A DNA stretch of 64,000 nucleotides, from positions 186,001 through 250,000 of the forward strand of contig DATNJB010000063.1 of the NCBI GenBank assembly GCA_035604135.1, given 5' to 3'. How positions within the stretch are numbered: position 1 is the stretch's first letter; each line of letters starts with the position of its first letter. The notes beneath the pieces were generated by a model. It was not told the DNA's origin. It searched no databases and saw only the letters and a program-made list of their open reading frames with translations. Source of the stretch: Poindextera sp035604135 (GTDB taxonomy: Bacteria > Pseudomonadota > Alphaproteobacteria > Caulobacterales > Caulobacteraceae). Position numbers and translations under genes: made by a program. This document shows, piece by piece, positions 20,034 through 29,031 of this stretch.

Positions 20034-21686
20034 CTAGTCGCCCGGGTAGGTCCGGTAGGCGTCGTTGGGCCAGAGGAAGTTGGTGTAGGTGATGGTCACG
20101 CTGAACGCGAGAGCCTTGACCTGGTGCCACCAGCCCATCGGCATGAAGATGATCTCGCCCGGCTCGAGGGTGACGTCGTAGATGCGCAACCCCGCAAGCC
20201 GCGGGTAGCGGGCCAAGTCGAGCGCGGGATCGTCGAGATCGGTGATCTCGCTGAACACGTGGTGGTGGTTGTAGAGCCGGCCGATCTCGGCGGCCGGGAC
20301 GATCTTCAGCTGTTTGCGGCCCACGACCTGGGCGATCAGGTTGTTGGTGAGGTCGTGGTGCAGCGAGGTCGTGGTGCCGGCCGGCCCGATCCACATCATG
20401 CCGGCGGCCGGGCCGATCTGGCGGGCGAGGAACTTGTCGAGATGGCCCAGATCCTTGTTCAGGACCGAGAGCGCTTCGGCGTTGCCGGCGGAGTTGTAGG
20501 CGGTGATGTAGGCGTCGTTGCCGGGCTCGGCGGTCAGCGCCATGAAGGCGTCGAACGGCGCGGTCCGCCGGTGGGCGTCCTTCTCCTCCTCGAACCGTGG
20601 GTTGGCCGCGCGTCCGCCCTGATATTCGACGATGCTGCCGCCGACCGCGCGGGCGAGGTAGGCCGGCGTCCAGCGCTCGAGCGCCGGCCAGCCGGCCATC
20701 TCGTCGGTCAGGATCACCGGCCGGTTGGTCGCATAGTAGCGCTCGAGAAACGCCTCGCTGCTCAAGCCGCTGCGCCGCTCGATTCCGGCCGCCGACGCCG
20801 CGAGCGAGCGCTGCCGCTCGATCGCCTCCATGAGCCACTCGCGCTTGCGCAACGCGACCACCGGCGCGTGCGAGCCGGCGGCGAGGTCGGCCTGGGCAAC
20901 CGGCCGCTCCGGCGGATCGGAGAGTGGCGCTGACGGAACAGCCGGCGCTTTGCGGCGGTCGAAGGGCTTGAGCCTGAGCTTGACGCGGTGGTCGTCGATC
21001 AGCGCTTCACCGCCGGCGTCGACGCCGCGGTAGTAGTGCTTCTGCCAGCGGTCAGCGGGCGCCTTGGGCGGGTTGTCGCGCACCGCCTGGTGGAAGGCGT
21101 CGCGCGAAGCGCTCCACTCCAGGAACCGTCGCCTGAGCTCCGGGTCGGCGTCGAGGGACTGGAACTCCGGCTGGAAGCCCTCGAGCGCCGCCCGCAGGAG
21201 CGGGAAGAAGAAGCCGATCGGCTCGCCCGCCTCGAAGCTAACGCGCGCGCCCGTGCGCGTGAAGCGCCAGTTCATGGTGAAGGTGTAAGGCGACCAGTCG
21301 GTCTCGATGACGCCGGTGAGCGCCTGGATCGCGTCCTTCTGCCGGTTGGGCGAGGGGCCGATCCAGAGGTTCCAACCCGGCGGGGTGCGGAAGATGCCTT
21401 CGATGTGGAAGGTGATCACGCCCTGCCCGAACAGGGAGACCGGCGCCCGCCTGGGCTCTGAACCCCGGTCGAGCCAGATGGTGACGCCTTCGGGCCCGGT
21501 CTCGCCGTTCCAGACGGCTTCGAAGCCGCAGGGGCTCAGGATCTCCCAGCCGTGGGCGTTGGCGATGTTGAGCGGCAGGCAGCGGCGGGCGAAGGACTCC
21601 GGCGTTGCGTCCATCCAGGCGCGCGTCGCCGGCGCCGGCCGGATCAGAGGCGCCCAGCCCGGGTGCAGGTAGCAGATCAGCTCCAT
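20034..21686 (-). CDS. DUF6065-like domain fused to JmjC/cupin-like hydroxylase
   Basis: A 550-residue two-part protein. Residues about 1-240 (MELICYLHPGWAPLIRPAPA; TFHIEGIFRTPPGWNLWIGP; GVIETDWSPYTFTMNWRFTR) resemble the DUF6065 family. Residues about 300-550 are a cupin-8/JmjC-like 2-oxoglutarate oxygenase fold: RPVILTDEMAGWPALERWTP, then TSLHHDLTNN giving the iron-binding His and Asp, and GWWHQVKALAFS giving the distal His. Known members hydroxylate proteins, tRNA or small molecules. In related bacteria these two parts often occur as separate neighbouring genes; here they are joined through a basic, Pro-rich linker (residues about 245-290). Substrate unknown. Confidence 0.8.
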   Translation of the reverse strand: MELICYLHPGWAPLIRPAPATRAWMDATPESFARRCLPLNIANAHGWEILSPCGFEAVWNGETGPEGVTIWLDRGSEPRRAPVSLFGQGVITFHIEGIFRTPPGWNLWIGPSPNRQKDAIQALTGVIETDWSPYTFTMNWRFTRTGARVSFEAGEPIGFFFPLLRAALEGFQPEFQSLDADPELRRRFLEWSASRDAFHQAVRDNPPKAPADRWQKHYYRGVDAGGEALIDDHRVKLRLKPFDRRKAPAVPSAPLSDPPERPVAQADLAAGSHAPVVALRKREWLMEAIERQRSLAASAAGIERRSGLSSEAFLERYYATNRPVILTDEMAGWPALERWTPAYLARAVGGSIVEYQGGRAANPRFEEEKDAHRRTAPFDAFMALTAEPGNDAYITAYNSAGNAEALSVLNKDLGHLDKFLARQIGPAAGMMWIGPAGTTTSLHHDLTNNLIAQVVGRKQLKIVPAAEIGRLYNHHHVFSEITDLDDPALDLARYPRLAGLRIYDVTLEPGEIIFMPMGWWHQVKALAFSVTITYTNFLWPNDAYRTYPGD

Positions 21687-21797
21687 CTCGCCTGGACCGC
21701 CATGGCACCCAATAGACCGCCCGCGCGGGCATAGCTCAAGACCAGCTATGCGGGCGCCGGCCCTGGCCTTCGCCGGCGCCGGCGGCTAAATGCCCGC

Positions 21798-24422
21798 ATG
21801 CGCACCGAAACGCCCGCGCCAGTCCGCCTGGCCGACTACCAGCCCCCCGCCTTCCTGGTCGACGACATCGATCTGGACTTTCGTCTCGACCCTTCCGCGA
21901 CGCGCGTGAACGCGCGCCTCAGCATCCGGCGGAACGGCGAGCACAAGAGCCCGCTCGTGCTCGACGGGGTGCGGCTGAAACCGGTCAGCATCGCCATCGA
22001 TGGCCGGCCGCTCGCGCCCGGCGCCTACGTTCGCGACGACGAGCACCTGACGATCGCCGAGACGCCTGACGCGTTCACGCTCGAGACCGAGGTCGAGATC
22101 GACCCGTCCGCCAACACCGAGCTCGAAGGTCTCTACATTTCCGCCGGCCGCTTCTGCACCCAGTGCGAGCCGGAGGGGTTCCGCAAGATCACCTGGTTCC
22201 CCGACCGGCCGGACGTGCTCACGCGCTTCACCGTGCGGATCGAAGGCGATCAGGCCGCCTACCCGCGCCTGCTCTCGAACGGCAACCTGGTCGAGACCGG
22301 TAAGTTGCCGCGCGGGCGGCATTTCGCGGTCTGGAACGACCCCTTCCCCAAGCCCGGCTACCTCTTCGCGCTGGTCGCGGGCGAGCTGGACGAGCTCGCC
22401 GACAGCCGGGTGACCATGAGCGGGCGCACGGTGAATCTGCGCATCTACGTCGACCCCGGCATGGCCGAGCGCGCGACCTACGCCATGGACTCTCTGAAAC
22501 GGGCGATGGCGTGGGACGAGGAGGTCTTCGGGCTGGAGTACGACCTTGACCTCTTCATGGTCGTCGCCGTGCGCGACTTCAACTTCGGGGCCATGGAGAA
22601 CAAGGGGTTGAACATCTTCAACGCCTCGCTGCTGCTCGCCGATCGCGCGACCGCCACCGACTCCGACTACGCCCGCATCGAAGGCGTGATCGCGCACGAG
22701 TATTTTCACAACTGGACCGGCGACCGCGTCACCTGCCGCGACTGGTTCCAGCTCTGCCTGAAGGAAGGGCTGACCGTTTTCCGCGACCAGAGCTTCTCGG
22801 CCGACCAACGCGGCCATGCGGTCAAGCGGATCGAGGACGTGCGGGTGCTGCGCGCCCGGCAGTTCCTCGAGGACGCCGGCCCCCTCGCCCACCCGGTGCG
22901 GCCGTCGAGCTATATCAAGATCGACAACTTCTACACCGCGACCATCTACGAGAAGGGCGCGGAAGTCATCCGCATGCTGAAGACCTTGATCGGCGATGCT
23001 GCGTTCCGCAAAGGCATGGACCTCTACTTCGAGCGCTGGGACGGCCACGCCACGACCGTCGAGGCCTTCATCCAGTGCTTCGCCGACGTCTCGGGCCGAG
23101 ACTTGGAGGCGTTCTTCGCCTGGTACGAGCAGGCGGGCACGCCGCGGGTGTCGATCGCCCAGCACTACGACGAAGCCAACCAGACGCTGGATCTGCTGAT
23201 CGACCAGGAAATCCCGCCCACGCCCGGCCAGGCGGAGAAGCGCCCGGCCACGATCCCCATCGCCATCGGCCTTCTGGACGACGACGGACGACCGCTGAGC
23301 TTCCGCGCCCCCGGCGCGGAGGAAGCGACCCTGGAAACGGTGATCGTTGTCGATCGGCCACATACGGCGGTCCGGCTCGAGGGCGTCGCGGCGCGGCCCG
23401 TGCTCTCGCCGCTGCGAGGCTTCTCCGCGCCGGTCAGCCTGTCGAGCGACGCGGCGGCGAAGGATCGTTACGTGCTGATGGCGTCCGATCCCGACCTGTT
23501 CAACCGCTGGGAGGCCGGACAGCAGCTGGCGCGGGACCTGATCCTCGCCCGCGCCGCCGGGGCGCCGGACGAGGTCGGCGAGGAGCGGTTCGCGACCGCC
23601 ATGGGCCGCGCGCTGGCCGACCAGTCGGCCGAGCCGGCGTTCAAGGCGCTGGCGCTGATGCTGCCTAGCGAGAACGACCTGGCGATGGCGCGCGACCCCG
23701 CCGATCCAGCCGCCATCCACGCCGCCCGCGAGGCGCTGCGCACGCGCCTTGCGGTCCACCTCGGCGACCTCTTGCGCCGCCTGCATGGCGGCCTGCAGGA
23801 AGCCGGCGAGTTCTCGGTCGACGCCGAGGCGGCCGGCCGCCGGGCGCTGCGCAACCAGGCCCTGGACCTGCTGGCCGCCGACCCGAGCGTGGAGAACCGC
23901 GAGCGGGCGCTCGGCCACTTCCGCGCCGCGGCCAACATGACCGACGCGATGGGCGGCCTTTGCGCCTTGATGTTGATGGGCGGCGACGAGTTCGAGACCG
24001 CGCTCGAGGCATTCTATACGCGCTGGAAGGACGAGCCCCTGGTCATCGACAAGTGGTTCCGCATCCAAGCGCAAAGCCCGGCCGAGGACGCGCTCGGCCG
24101 GATCCTCGGGCTGACCGCGCATCCGGCGTTCGATGCGCGCAACCCGAACCGATTCCGCGCGCTGGTGCAGACGTTCGCGAGCGGCAACCCGGCGCGCTTT
24201 CACGACCCTTCCGGGGCCGGCTACCGCTTCGTCGCCGACCAGGTCCTGGCGGTCGACGGCGCCAACCCGAACCTGGCCGCCAGGCTGGTCGAGGCCCTCT
24301 GCGGCTGGCGCCAGTACGGGCCGGACCTCGGCGGAGCGATGAAGAAGGAGCTGGAGCGCATCGTCGAAACCCCAGGGTTGTCGAAGAACGTCCTCGAACT
24401 GGCCAGTCGCGCACTGGCGTGA
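21798..24422 (+). CDS. pepN: Aminopeptidase N (M1 family)
   Basis: An 874-residue M1 metallopeptidase. The substrate N-terminus motif is FGAMENKGLNIFN; the zinc site is HEYFHNWTGDRVTC with the third ligand Glu in LCLKEGLTVFRDQ. The C-terminal half is the helical domain IV (DPDLFNRWEAGQQLARDLIL). Length fits the proteobacterial PepN type, which removes N-terminal residues from peptides in the cytoplasm. The long antisense reading frame across it is a codon-bias shadow. It is a single gene divergent from the fusion gene at 20034. Confidence 0.96.
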   Translation: MRTETPAPVRLADYQPPAFLVDDIDLDFRLDPSATRVNARLSIRRNGEHKSPLVLDGVRLKPVSIAIDGRPLAPGAYVRDDEHLTIAETPDAFTLETEVEIDPSANTELEGLYISAGRFCTQCEPEGFRKITWFPDRPDVLTRFTVRIEGDQAAYPRLLSNGNLVETGKLPRGRHFAVWNDPFPKPGYLFALVAGELDELADSRVTMSGRTVNLRIYVDPGMAERATYAMDSLKRAMAWDEEVFGLEYDLDLFMVVAVRDFNFGAMENKGLNIFNASLLLADRATATDSDYARIEGVIAHEYFHNWTGDRVTCRDWFQLCLKEGLTVFRDQSFSADQRGHAVKRIEDVRVLRARQFLEDAGPLAHPVRPSSYIKIDNFYTATIYEKGAEVIRMLKTLIGDAAFRKGMDLYFERWDGHATTVEAFIQCFADVSGRDLEAFFAWYEQAGTPRVSIAQHYDEANQTLDLLIDQEIPPTPGQAEKRPATIPIAIGLLDDDGRPLSFRAPGAEEATLETVIVVDRPHTAVRLEGVAARPVLSPLRGFSAPVSLSSDAAAKDRYVLMASDPDLFNRWEAGQQLARDLILARAAGAPDEVGEERFATAMGRALADQSAEPAFKALALMLPSENDLAMARDPADPAAIHAAREALRTRLAVHLGDLLRRLHGGLQEAGEFSVDAEAAGRRALRNQALDLLAADPSVENRERALGHFRAAANMTDAMGGLCALMLMGGDEFETALEAFYTRWKDEPLVIDKWFRIQAQSPAEDALGRILGLTAHPAFDARNPNRFRALVQTFASGNPARFHDPSGAGYRFVADQVLAVDGANPNLAARLVEALCGWRQYGPDLGGAMKKELERIVETPGLSKNVLELASRALA

Positions 24423-24426
24423 GCGG

Positions 24427-24972
24427 TCAGCGCTGCGCTGTCACCGTCAATGACGCGTGGTCGATCGCAGTGTGGGCGAGCATGGCGCCGAGCGCGTCGG
24501 CGCGCCCGTTCGGGGCGATCTGCGGCGCGGCCGCCGGCAGCGCCCAGATGGTGATTTGATACCGGTGCACGCCCGAGCCCTGTGGCGGACAGGGACCATC
24601 ATAGGCCGCGTCCCCGAAGTTGCCGGCGACTGCATGTGCACCGGCCGGCAACGTGCGCACGCCGCGCGCGAGCCCGGTCGCCGACGGCGGCAGCCCCACC
24701 ACGATCCAGTGCGACCACTGGTGGGGCGGCGGCGTGAGGTCGATGATGGTCAGCACCAGGCTCTTCGTCCCCGGCGGCCCGCCGCTCCAGGCCAGCGCCG
24801 GCGAAATGTTCCGCCCGCCACAGCGCGGATAGACATTGGCCATCGGCATCGGCGCGCCGGCCTTCAGATCCGGGCTTGTGATCTGCATGGCCGCGCAGGA
24901 CGAGCCGGCGACCGTCGCGAACAGCGCACTGGCTGCCAGCACGCCCGCAAAACTCAAAAGCCGCATCCGCAT
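24427..24972 (-). CDS. PEBP family (YbhB/YbcL-type) secreted protein
   Basis: A 181-residue phosphatidylethanolamine-binding-protein homologue with a signal peptide (MRMRLLSFAGVLAASALFAT, cysteine-containing region after it). Motifs are YPRCGGRNISPALAWSGGPP, LTIIDLTPPPHQWSHWIVV and GPCPPQGSGVHRYQ, which line the ligand pocket in this family. Bacterial members are abundant periplasmic proteins with no settled function. It meets pepN tail to tail four bases apart. Confidence 0.9.
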   Translation of the reverse strand: MRMRLLSFAGVLAASALFATVAGSSCAAMQITSPDLKAGAPMPMANVYPRCGGRNISPALAWSGGPPGTKSLVLTIIDLTPPPHQWSHWIVVGLPPSATGLARGVRTLPAGAHAVAGNFGDAAYDGPCPPQGSGVHRYQITIWALPAAAPQIAPNGRADALGAMLAHTAIDHASLTVTAQR

Positions 24973-25015
24973 CTCGGCGCTCCCCGTAGCGCTGCGCCAC
25001 GCGAGCTCGCCGGCG

Positions 25016-25081
25016 CTAGCGATAGCCGACGACCTCGTACTCGATCCCGTCCAGGTCGAGGAAGTAGGCCGCGGCCGGGGT
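25016..25081 (-). pseudogene. C-terminal remnant of a VOC/glyoxalase-like gene
   Basis: Reading leftward, the bases encode TPAAAYFLDLDGIEYEVVGY followed by Arg and a TAG at 25018-25016. This resembles the last strand and tail of VOC-superfamily (glyoxalase) proteins. No start or N-terminal domain precedes it; only about 20 bases separate it from a SoxR-type promoter reading the same way. VOC genes often stand divergent to soxR, so this looks like the decayed SoxR target after a large internal deletion. Confidence 0.5.
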
Positions 25082-25099
25082 CGTTGATCGCGCCCGGTG

Positions 25100-25130
25100 T
25101 CGATACAATCTCAGGCTAACTTGAGGTCAA
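25100..25130 (-). promoter_or_regulatory. SoxR box within a 19-bp-spaced MerR-type promoter
   Basis: On the minus strand TTGACC and TATCGA are separated by 19 bases, the over-long spacer typical of MerR-family targets. Positions 25109-25126 match the known SoxR box CCTCAAGTTAACTTGAGG at 15 of 18 bases. The promoter points left toward the VOC remnant; the box also lies 22 bases before the soxR start and may mediate autoregulation. Confidence 0.75.
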
Positions 25131-25148
25131 GCTCCGAGAGTCATTCCT

Positions 25149-25616
25149 ATGGCCCCGCCTGCCCTGCTCTCCATCGGCGACCTCGCCCGTCGCACCGGCC
25201 TCTCGGTCTCGGCCATCCGCTTCTACGAACAGCGCGGGCTTGTTCGCGCCATCCGCACGTCGGGCAATCAGCGACGGTTCGCGCGCTCGGACATCCGCCG
25301 GCTGTCGTTCGCGCTGATCGCCCAACGGCTGGGCTTGAGCCTCGGCCAGATCGAGGCGGAGCTCGCCACGCTGCCGGCCGGCCGGTCGCCGACGCGCGAG
25401 GACTGGCAGGCCGTCAGCCGGCGCATCCGCGGCCTGCTGGACGAAAAGATCGCGCTGCTCGAGCAGACCCGCGACCGGCTCGACGGCTGCATCGGCTGCG
25501 GCTGCCTCTCCCTCGACCGTTGCGCGCTCTATAACCCCGACGACCGCGCGGCCCGCGCCGGCCCCGGGCCCCGCTTCCTGCTCGGCGACAAGGCGGGGGA
25601 CTTCGGTGCGGTATGA
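25149..25616 (+). CDS. soxR: Redox-sensitive transcriptional activator SoxR
   Basis: A 155-residue MerR-family regulator. The N-terminal winged helix reads SIGDLARRTGLSVSAIRFYE and RTSGNQRRFARSDIRRLS; a dimerisation helix follows; the C-terminal CIGCGCLSLDRC has the four cysteines in the spacing that binds the [2Fe-2S] cluster in SoxR. The start ATG 25149 lies just after a matching SoxR box. In most non-enteric bacteria SoxR is activated by redox-active metabolites and controls a small set of pumps, oxidoreductases or VOC proteins. Its nearest divergent target here appears to be reduced to a remnant. Confidence 0.95.
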   Translation: MAPPALLSIGDLARRTGLSVSAIRFYEQRGLVRAIRTSGNQRRFARSDIRRLSFALIAQRLGLSLGQIEAELATLPAGRSPTREDWQAVSRRIRGLLDEKIALLEQTRDRLDGCIGCGCLSLDRCALYNPDDRAARAGPGPRFLLGDKAGDFGAV

Positions 25617-25644
25617 GTCCGGCGACGAGAACGCCGTTGGCCAG

Positions 25645-26583
25645 CTAGGTTTGGCTCTCCTTTGGCTGTCGGCCCGCAGCCGTCGCGAGCCGCCGCACCT
25701 CGGAAACATCGAAAGGCGCGCCGCGAACGGCTCTCACCACGGCCTCCACCGCAGCCGCGACAAGCTTTGGATTCTCGAGCGCCAGAGAATGTCCGTTGTT
25801 CTCGGCAACGATGTGAACGCCACACCGGGATAGCGCGGTAAGGCGCGCCTGCGTTTCGGACCGCCCCTCCTGCCACGCCGGTTCCGGATCGGCAGCCGCC
25901 TGGCCCGCGCTGATAACGATCAGCGGACGCTCGCCGAGCGATCCGGGAGGGGCGGATGCCATTTCTTCCGGGGTCGCACGGCCGGCGGCCTGGATTTCAT
26001 CCAACGCCGCTTCGAAGTGGCTCCGCAGTCCGAGAACATGCCGCATCCCCGCCTTGGTCATCTCGTCGAGTTCGGTCGCCGCGGCGATCAGGGGTTCGGC
26101 TTCGGCAAGGACCTCCCCGCGCTCCGCCCGGTCGGCCTCCAGCCGCAGATCCGCCTCGTGGACCGCCATCATGCTGCGCATCGTCGGGAATTACTTGGCC
26201 GGGTCGGGCGCATCGAGGATGACCGCCCCGGCGACGCTCGCCGGAAAGCGGCGGCTGTAGACCTGCACCAAGAGCCCCCCGAACGAGCCGCCGACCAGGA
26301 CAAATGGCGGGCCCTCTTTGGCTGCCGCCAACAGGGCGTCGAGATCGCTCGCCATGCCGCCGAAGGTTCTGGGAGCAGGTGGCGGGTCGCTCCAGCCCAG
26401 GCCCGCGCGGTCGTACGACAGCACGTGCGTGAATCGCTCGACCCGACTGAGCAGGGGCCAATCCTGAGTAGAAGATCCGCCCCCGCCGCCGGACTCCAGG
26501 ATCACCGTCGGCGAACCCTCACCCCGTCGCAGGAGGTGCAGCCGGCGGCCGCCGATGTCGATCATCTCGCCAGGTGCATCCAT
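25645..26583 (-). pseudogene. Alpha/beta hydrolase interrupted by an in-frame TAA
   Basis: From ATG 26583 (preceded by AGGAAG) the frame encodes the hydrolase N-terminus: LHLLRRGEGSPTVILESGGG, LSYDRAGLGWSD and the nucleophile elbow VGGSFGGLL, up to DAPDPAK and a TAA at 26193-26191. The same frame continues without a shift into FPTMRSMMAVHEADLRLEAD, the cap region, LIVISAGQ and the catalytic His in VAENNGHSLALENP, ending at 25645. A single base change (for example CAA or GAA to TAA) explains the break. Without readthrough the protein would lose its acid and histidine. Sequencing error is possible. An ATG at 26613 is an alternative start. Confidence 0.8.
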
Positions 26584-26953
26584 GGGCGGCTTCCTACCCT
26601 CTTCGCCACTCATGTGCCGACGCCAAGGTGCGGATTGAGCCGATTGACGGCGTCGTTTCGGAAAAGGGCCATGATTCCCAGCATCTTCTGAGGGTGTTGC
26701 GCGCACGCGGGCTTCCCGTGGAAACGGGCGCAAGCATCACGGCCCCAACGCCGCGGAAGCGGGCTGTGGTCCGGCGTCAAGTCGACGCGTCAGAAGAGCG
26801 GTTTAACAAGCCACGGCCGGTTGGTATCCGATCGCCGTGGCGGGCTCAAGGAAGCACAACGACCGCCCCCCTTTCGGGCCCCTCGCGTCTTTGTCCAGCG
26901 CGCGAGGCGCGGACAGGCGCTAAGCTGTCCGCTCGACGCCGGGAAGCCAGATC

Positions 26954-27923
26954 ATGCAGACAAACCCCTTGGGCCCGCTTTCCAGCGTCAGCCGTTTGAC
27001 CCTCGGCGGCGGCGGGCTTGGCCAACTCTGGGGAGAAACGAGCGAGGCCGAGGCCGTGGCCACGCTGCGCGCCGCGGTCGACGCCGGCATCGACCTGATC
27101 GACACGGCGCCGCTCTACCGGAACTGCGAGGCCGTGGTGGCGGCGGCCTTCAACGGCGCGCCCCCCAGCGGGCGTGCGGTTCACGACCAAGTGCCGCCTC
27201 GGCACGCCGCCCGCGGGAGAGGTCGAGTCACGCATCACCGCCTCGCTCGAAGCCAGCCTGGCCGCGATGCGGCTCGAGCGCGCCGACATCTACTTCCTGC
27301 ACACCAATATCTGCGCAGACGACTACGTCTATGCGCGAAGGCCCGAGCAGCGCAGCGAGTTCGCGACCACTTGGTCGTGCTACGTCGAAGGCGTCGTGCC
27401 TGCGATGCAGCGACTGAAGGCGCAGGGGCGCATCGGTGGCTGGGGCATCACCGGCATCGGCGTGCCGGCGGCGATCCATGACGCGCTGACCAAGGCGCCC
27501 GCGCCCGACGTCGTGCAGGCGTTGGCCAACCTGCTCGACAGCGCCGGCGGCATGCGCAACTTCAGCGAACCCGCCGACCCGCGGCCGATCATCGCCGCCG
27601 CGAAGGACGCCGGCGCAGGCGTCATGGGCATCCGCGCCGTGCAGGCGGGCGCGCTGACCGCGCAGATCGACCGGGCGCTGTCGCCCAACAGCCCGGACGC
27701 CAAGGACTACGAGCGCGCGGCGCCCTTCCGGACGCTCTGCCGCGAGCTCGGCGAAGACCCGGCGCTGGTCGCCCACCGCTATGCGCTCGCCATTCCGGGC
27801 GTGGACACGGTGGTGCTGGGGGTCAAGAACCGCCAGGAGCTGGAGCAGTGCCTGCACGCCGAGCGGCTGGGGCCGCTGGAGCCGGAGCTGGTCGCGCGCA
27901 TCGACGCGCTAGGCCTTCGCTGA
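26954..27923 (+). pseudogene. Aldo/keto reductase interrupted by a frameshift
   Basis: The first frame from ATG 26954 encodes TLGGGGLGQLWGE, GIDLIDTAPLY and AAFNGAPPSG; then the reading frame must shift by one near 27160-27170 to continue as VRFTTKCRLGTPPAGEVESR through YFLHTNICADDYVY, GGWGITGIGVPAAI and a normal C-terminus at 27923. An extra G in AGCGGGCGTG, after a run of six C, is the simplest cause. Aldo/keto reductases reduce carbonyls with NADPH through an Asp-Tyr-Lys-His set; this branch resembles the oxidoreductases annotated as D-threo-aldose or L-fucose dehydrogenases. Either recently inactivated or a sequencing error. Confidence 0.8.
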
Positions 27924-27987
27924 CCGGACTCCGTTCGTTGTCCTCAAACGCCGCCAGCGGTCCTGGCTGATCGCCGCGTCGGGTGTG

Positions 27988-28914
27988 TCACCTTCCTAGG
28001 ATGCGGCGAGCGATCTCCGCGTCTTGCCGGATTTGATCGACCATTGCTGCGTGAGACCCGAACATTTCCTCGGGGCGCTGGAACGCGATCAGCTCCGTTT
28101 CGATTGTCTCGCCATAGATATCCTCATCGAAGTCAAAAAGATGAGCCTCCATCCTGGCGGCGACCACCCCGGTTGTTGGATTGACGCCGATGTTGGCGAC
28201 GCCTGGCAGCTTGCGGCCGTCGGCGAGCTGGGTCCTCGTGGCGTAGACCCCTAGGCGGGGTCTAACATAGTCGCCGAGTTCCACGTTGGCCGTTGGGAAG
28301 CCCAACTTACGGCCGAGCTGCTGGCCCTTCTGGACAACGCCTTCAATGGCGAACGGCCGCCCGAGCATGGCGGTGGCTTGCTCTGGCTTTCCGCCGCGCA
28401 CCGCATCGCGGATCGCCGAAGAAGAAACCCTCTGCCCTCCGGCCTCCAGAGCCGACGCAACCGAGACGCTGAATCCGAGCTCCTCGCCATATCTCCGCAT
28501 TGCATCGGGACTACCGGTCCTGCCACTTCCAAAAGTCACGTCGAAGCCTACGGCGACGTGGCGCGCGCCGAGCCCCGCTGCGAGAACTTCGCTCGCGAAA
28601 GCATGGTCTGAAAGGGCGGCCATCTCCGCACCGAACGGCAGCAGGTAAAGCCGTTCGACGCCCAACGCCCCGACCGTTCGGGCCAGCTGGTGGGCGGTCA
28701 TGAGGCGAAACGCTGAAGCATCGGGCTGGAAATGCATCCGTGCATGGGGCTCGAAACTGATGAGACCCAAGGGCGCAGACAGGTCTCGGGCGGCGAGAGC
28801 CGCATCAGCAATCACCCGTTGGTGGCCGAGGTGAACGCCATCGAAGTTACCGAGAGCCACGCTTGCCCCCCGATCGCATGGCGCCAGCGCCTTCCATCCG
28901 TGGAGGACGTTCAT
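27988..28914 (-). CDS. ribF: Bifunctional riboflavin kinase/FAD synthetase
   Basis: A 308-residue RibF. The N-terminal FAD synthetase domain has VALGNFDGVHLGHQRVI and the C-terminal SSSAIRDAVRGG motif; the C-terminal kinase domain has GRKLGFPTANVELGDYVRPR, GVYATRTQLADG and GVANIGVNPTTG. It makes FMN and then FAD from riboflavin. Complete, starting at ATG 28914. A 117-bp gap without a gene separates it from the HAD hydrolase upstream. I see no FMN riboswitch in front of it. Confidence 0.95.
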   Translation of the reverse strand: MNVLHGWKALAPCDRGASVALGNFDGVHLGHQRVIADAALAARDLSAPLGLISFEPHARMHFQPDASAFRLMTAHQLARTVGALGVERLYLLPFGAEMAALSDHAFASEVLAAGLGARHVAVGFDVTFGSGRTGSPDAMRRYGEELGFSVSVASALEAGGQRVSSSAIRDAVRGGKPEQATAMLGRPFAIEGVVQKGQQLGRKLGFPTANVELGDYVRPRLGVYATRTQLADGRKLPGVANIGVNPTTGVVAARMEAHLFDFDEDIYGETIETELIAFQRPEEMFGSHAAMVDQIRQDAEIARRILGR

Positions 28915-29031
28915 GGTCTATCCTGCAGCAGCCCACCGTTGGGGCCGCATCACCGCTGGCGTTTGGATAGTTGAGCACCGCCAATCAAGCGGAGTCACGC
29001 TCGCCAGCTCGTGCTCCCTCGACGGTTCAGG

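Noticed and set aside
21786..24203. 805-codon open frame antisense to pepN
   Set aside because: High GC and codon bias keep the opposite strand open; its translation is low-complexity Arg/Gly/Val/Asp-rich and has no domain, while pepN is complete.
28915..29031. tRNA or FMN riboswitch between ribF and the HAD gene
   Set aside because: No cloverleaf, no TTCRA-type T-arm and no conserved FMN aptamer blocks were found.
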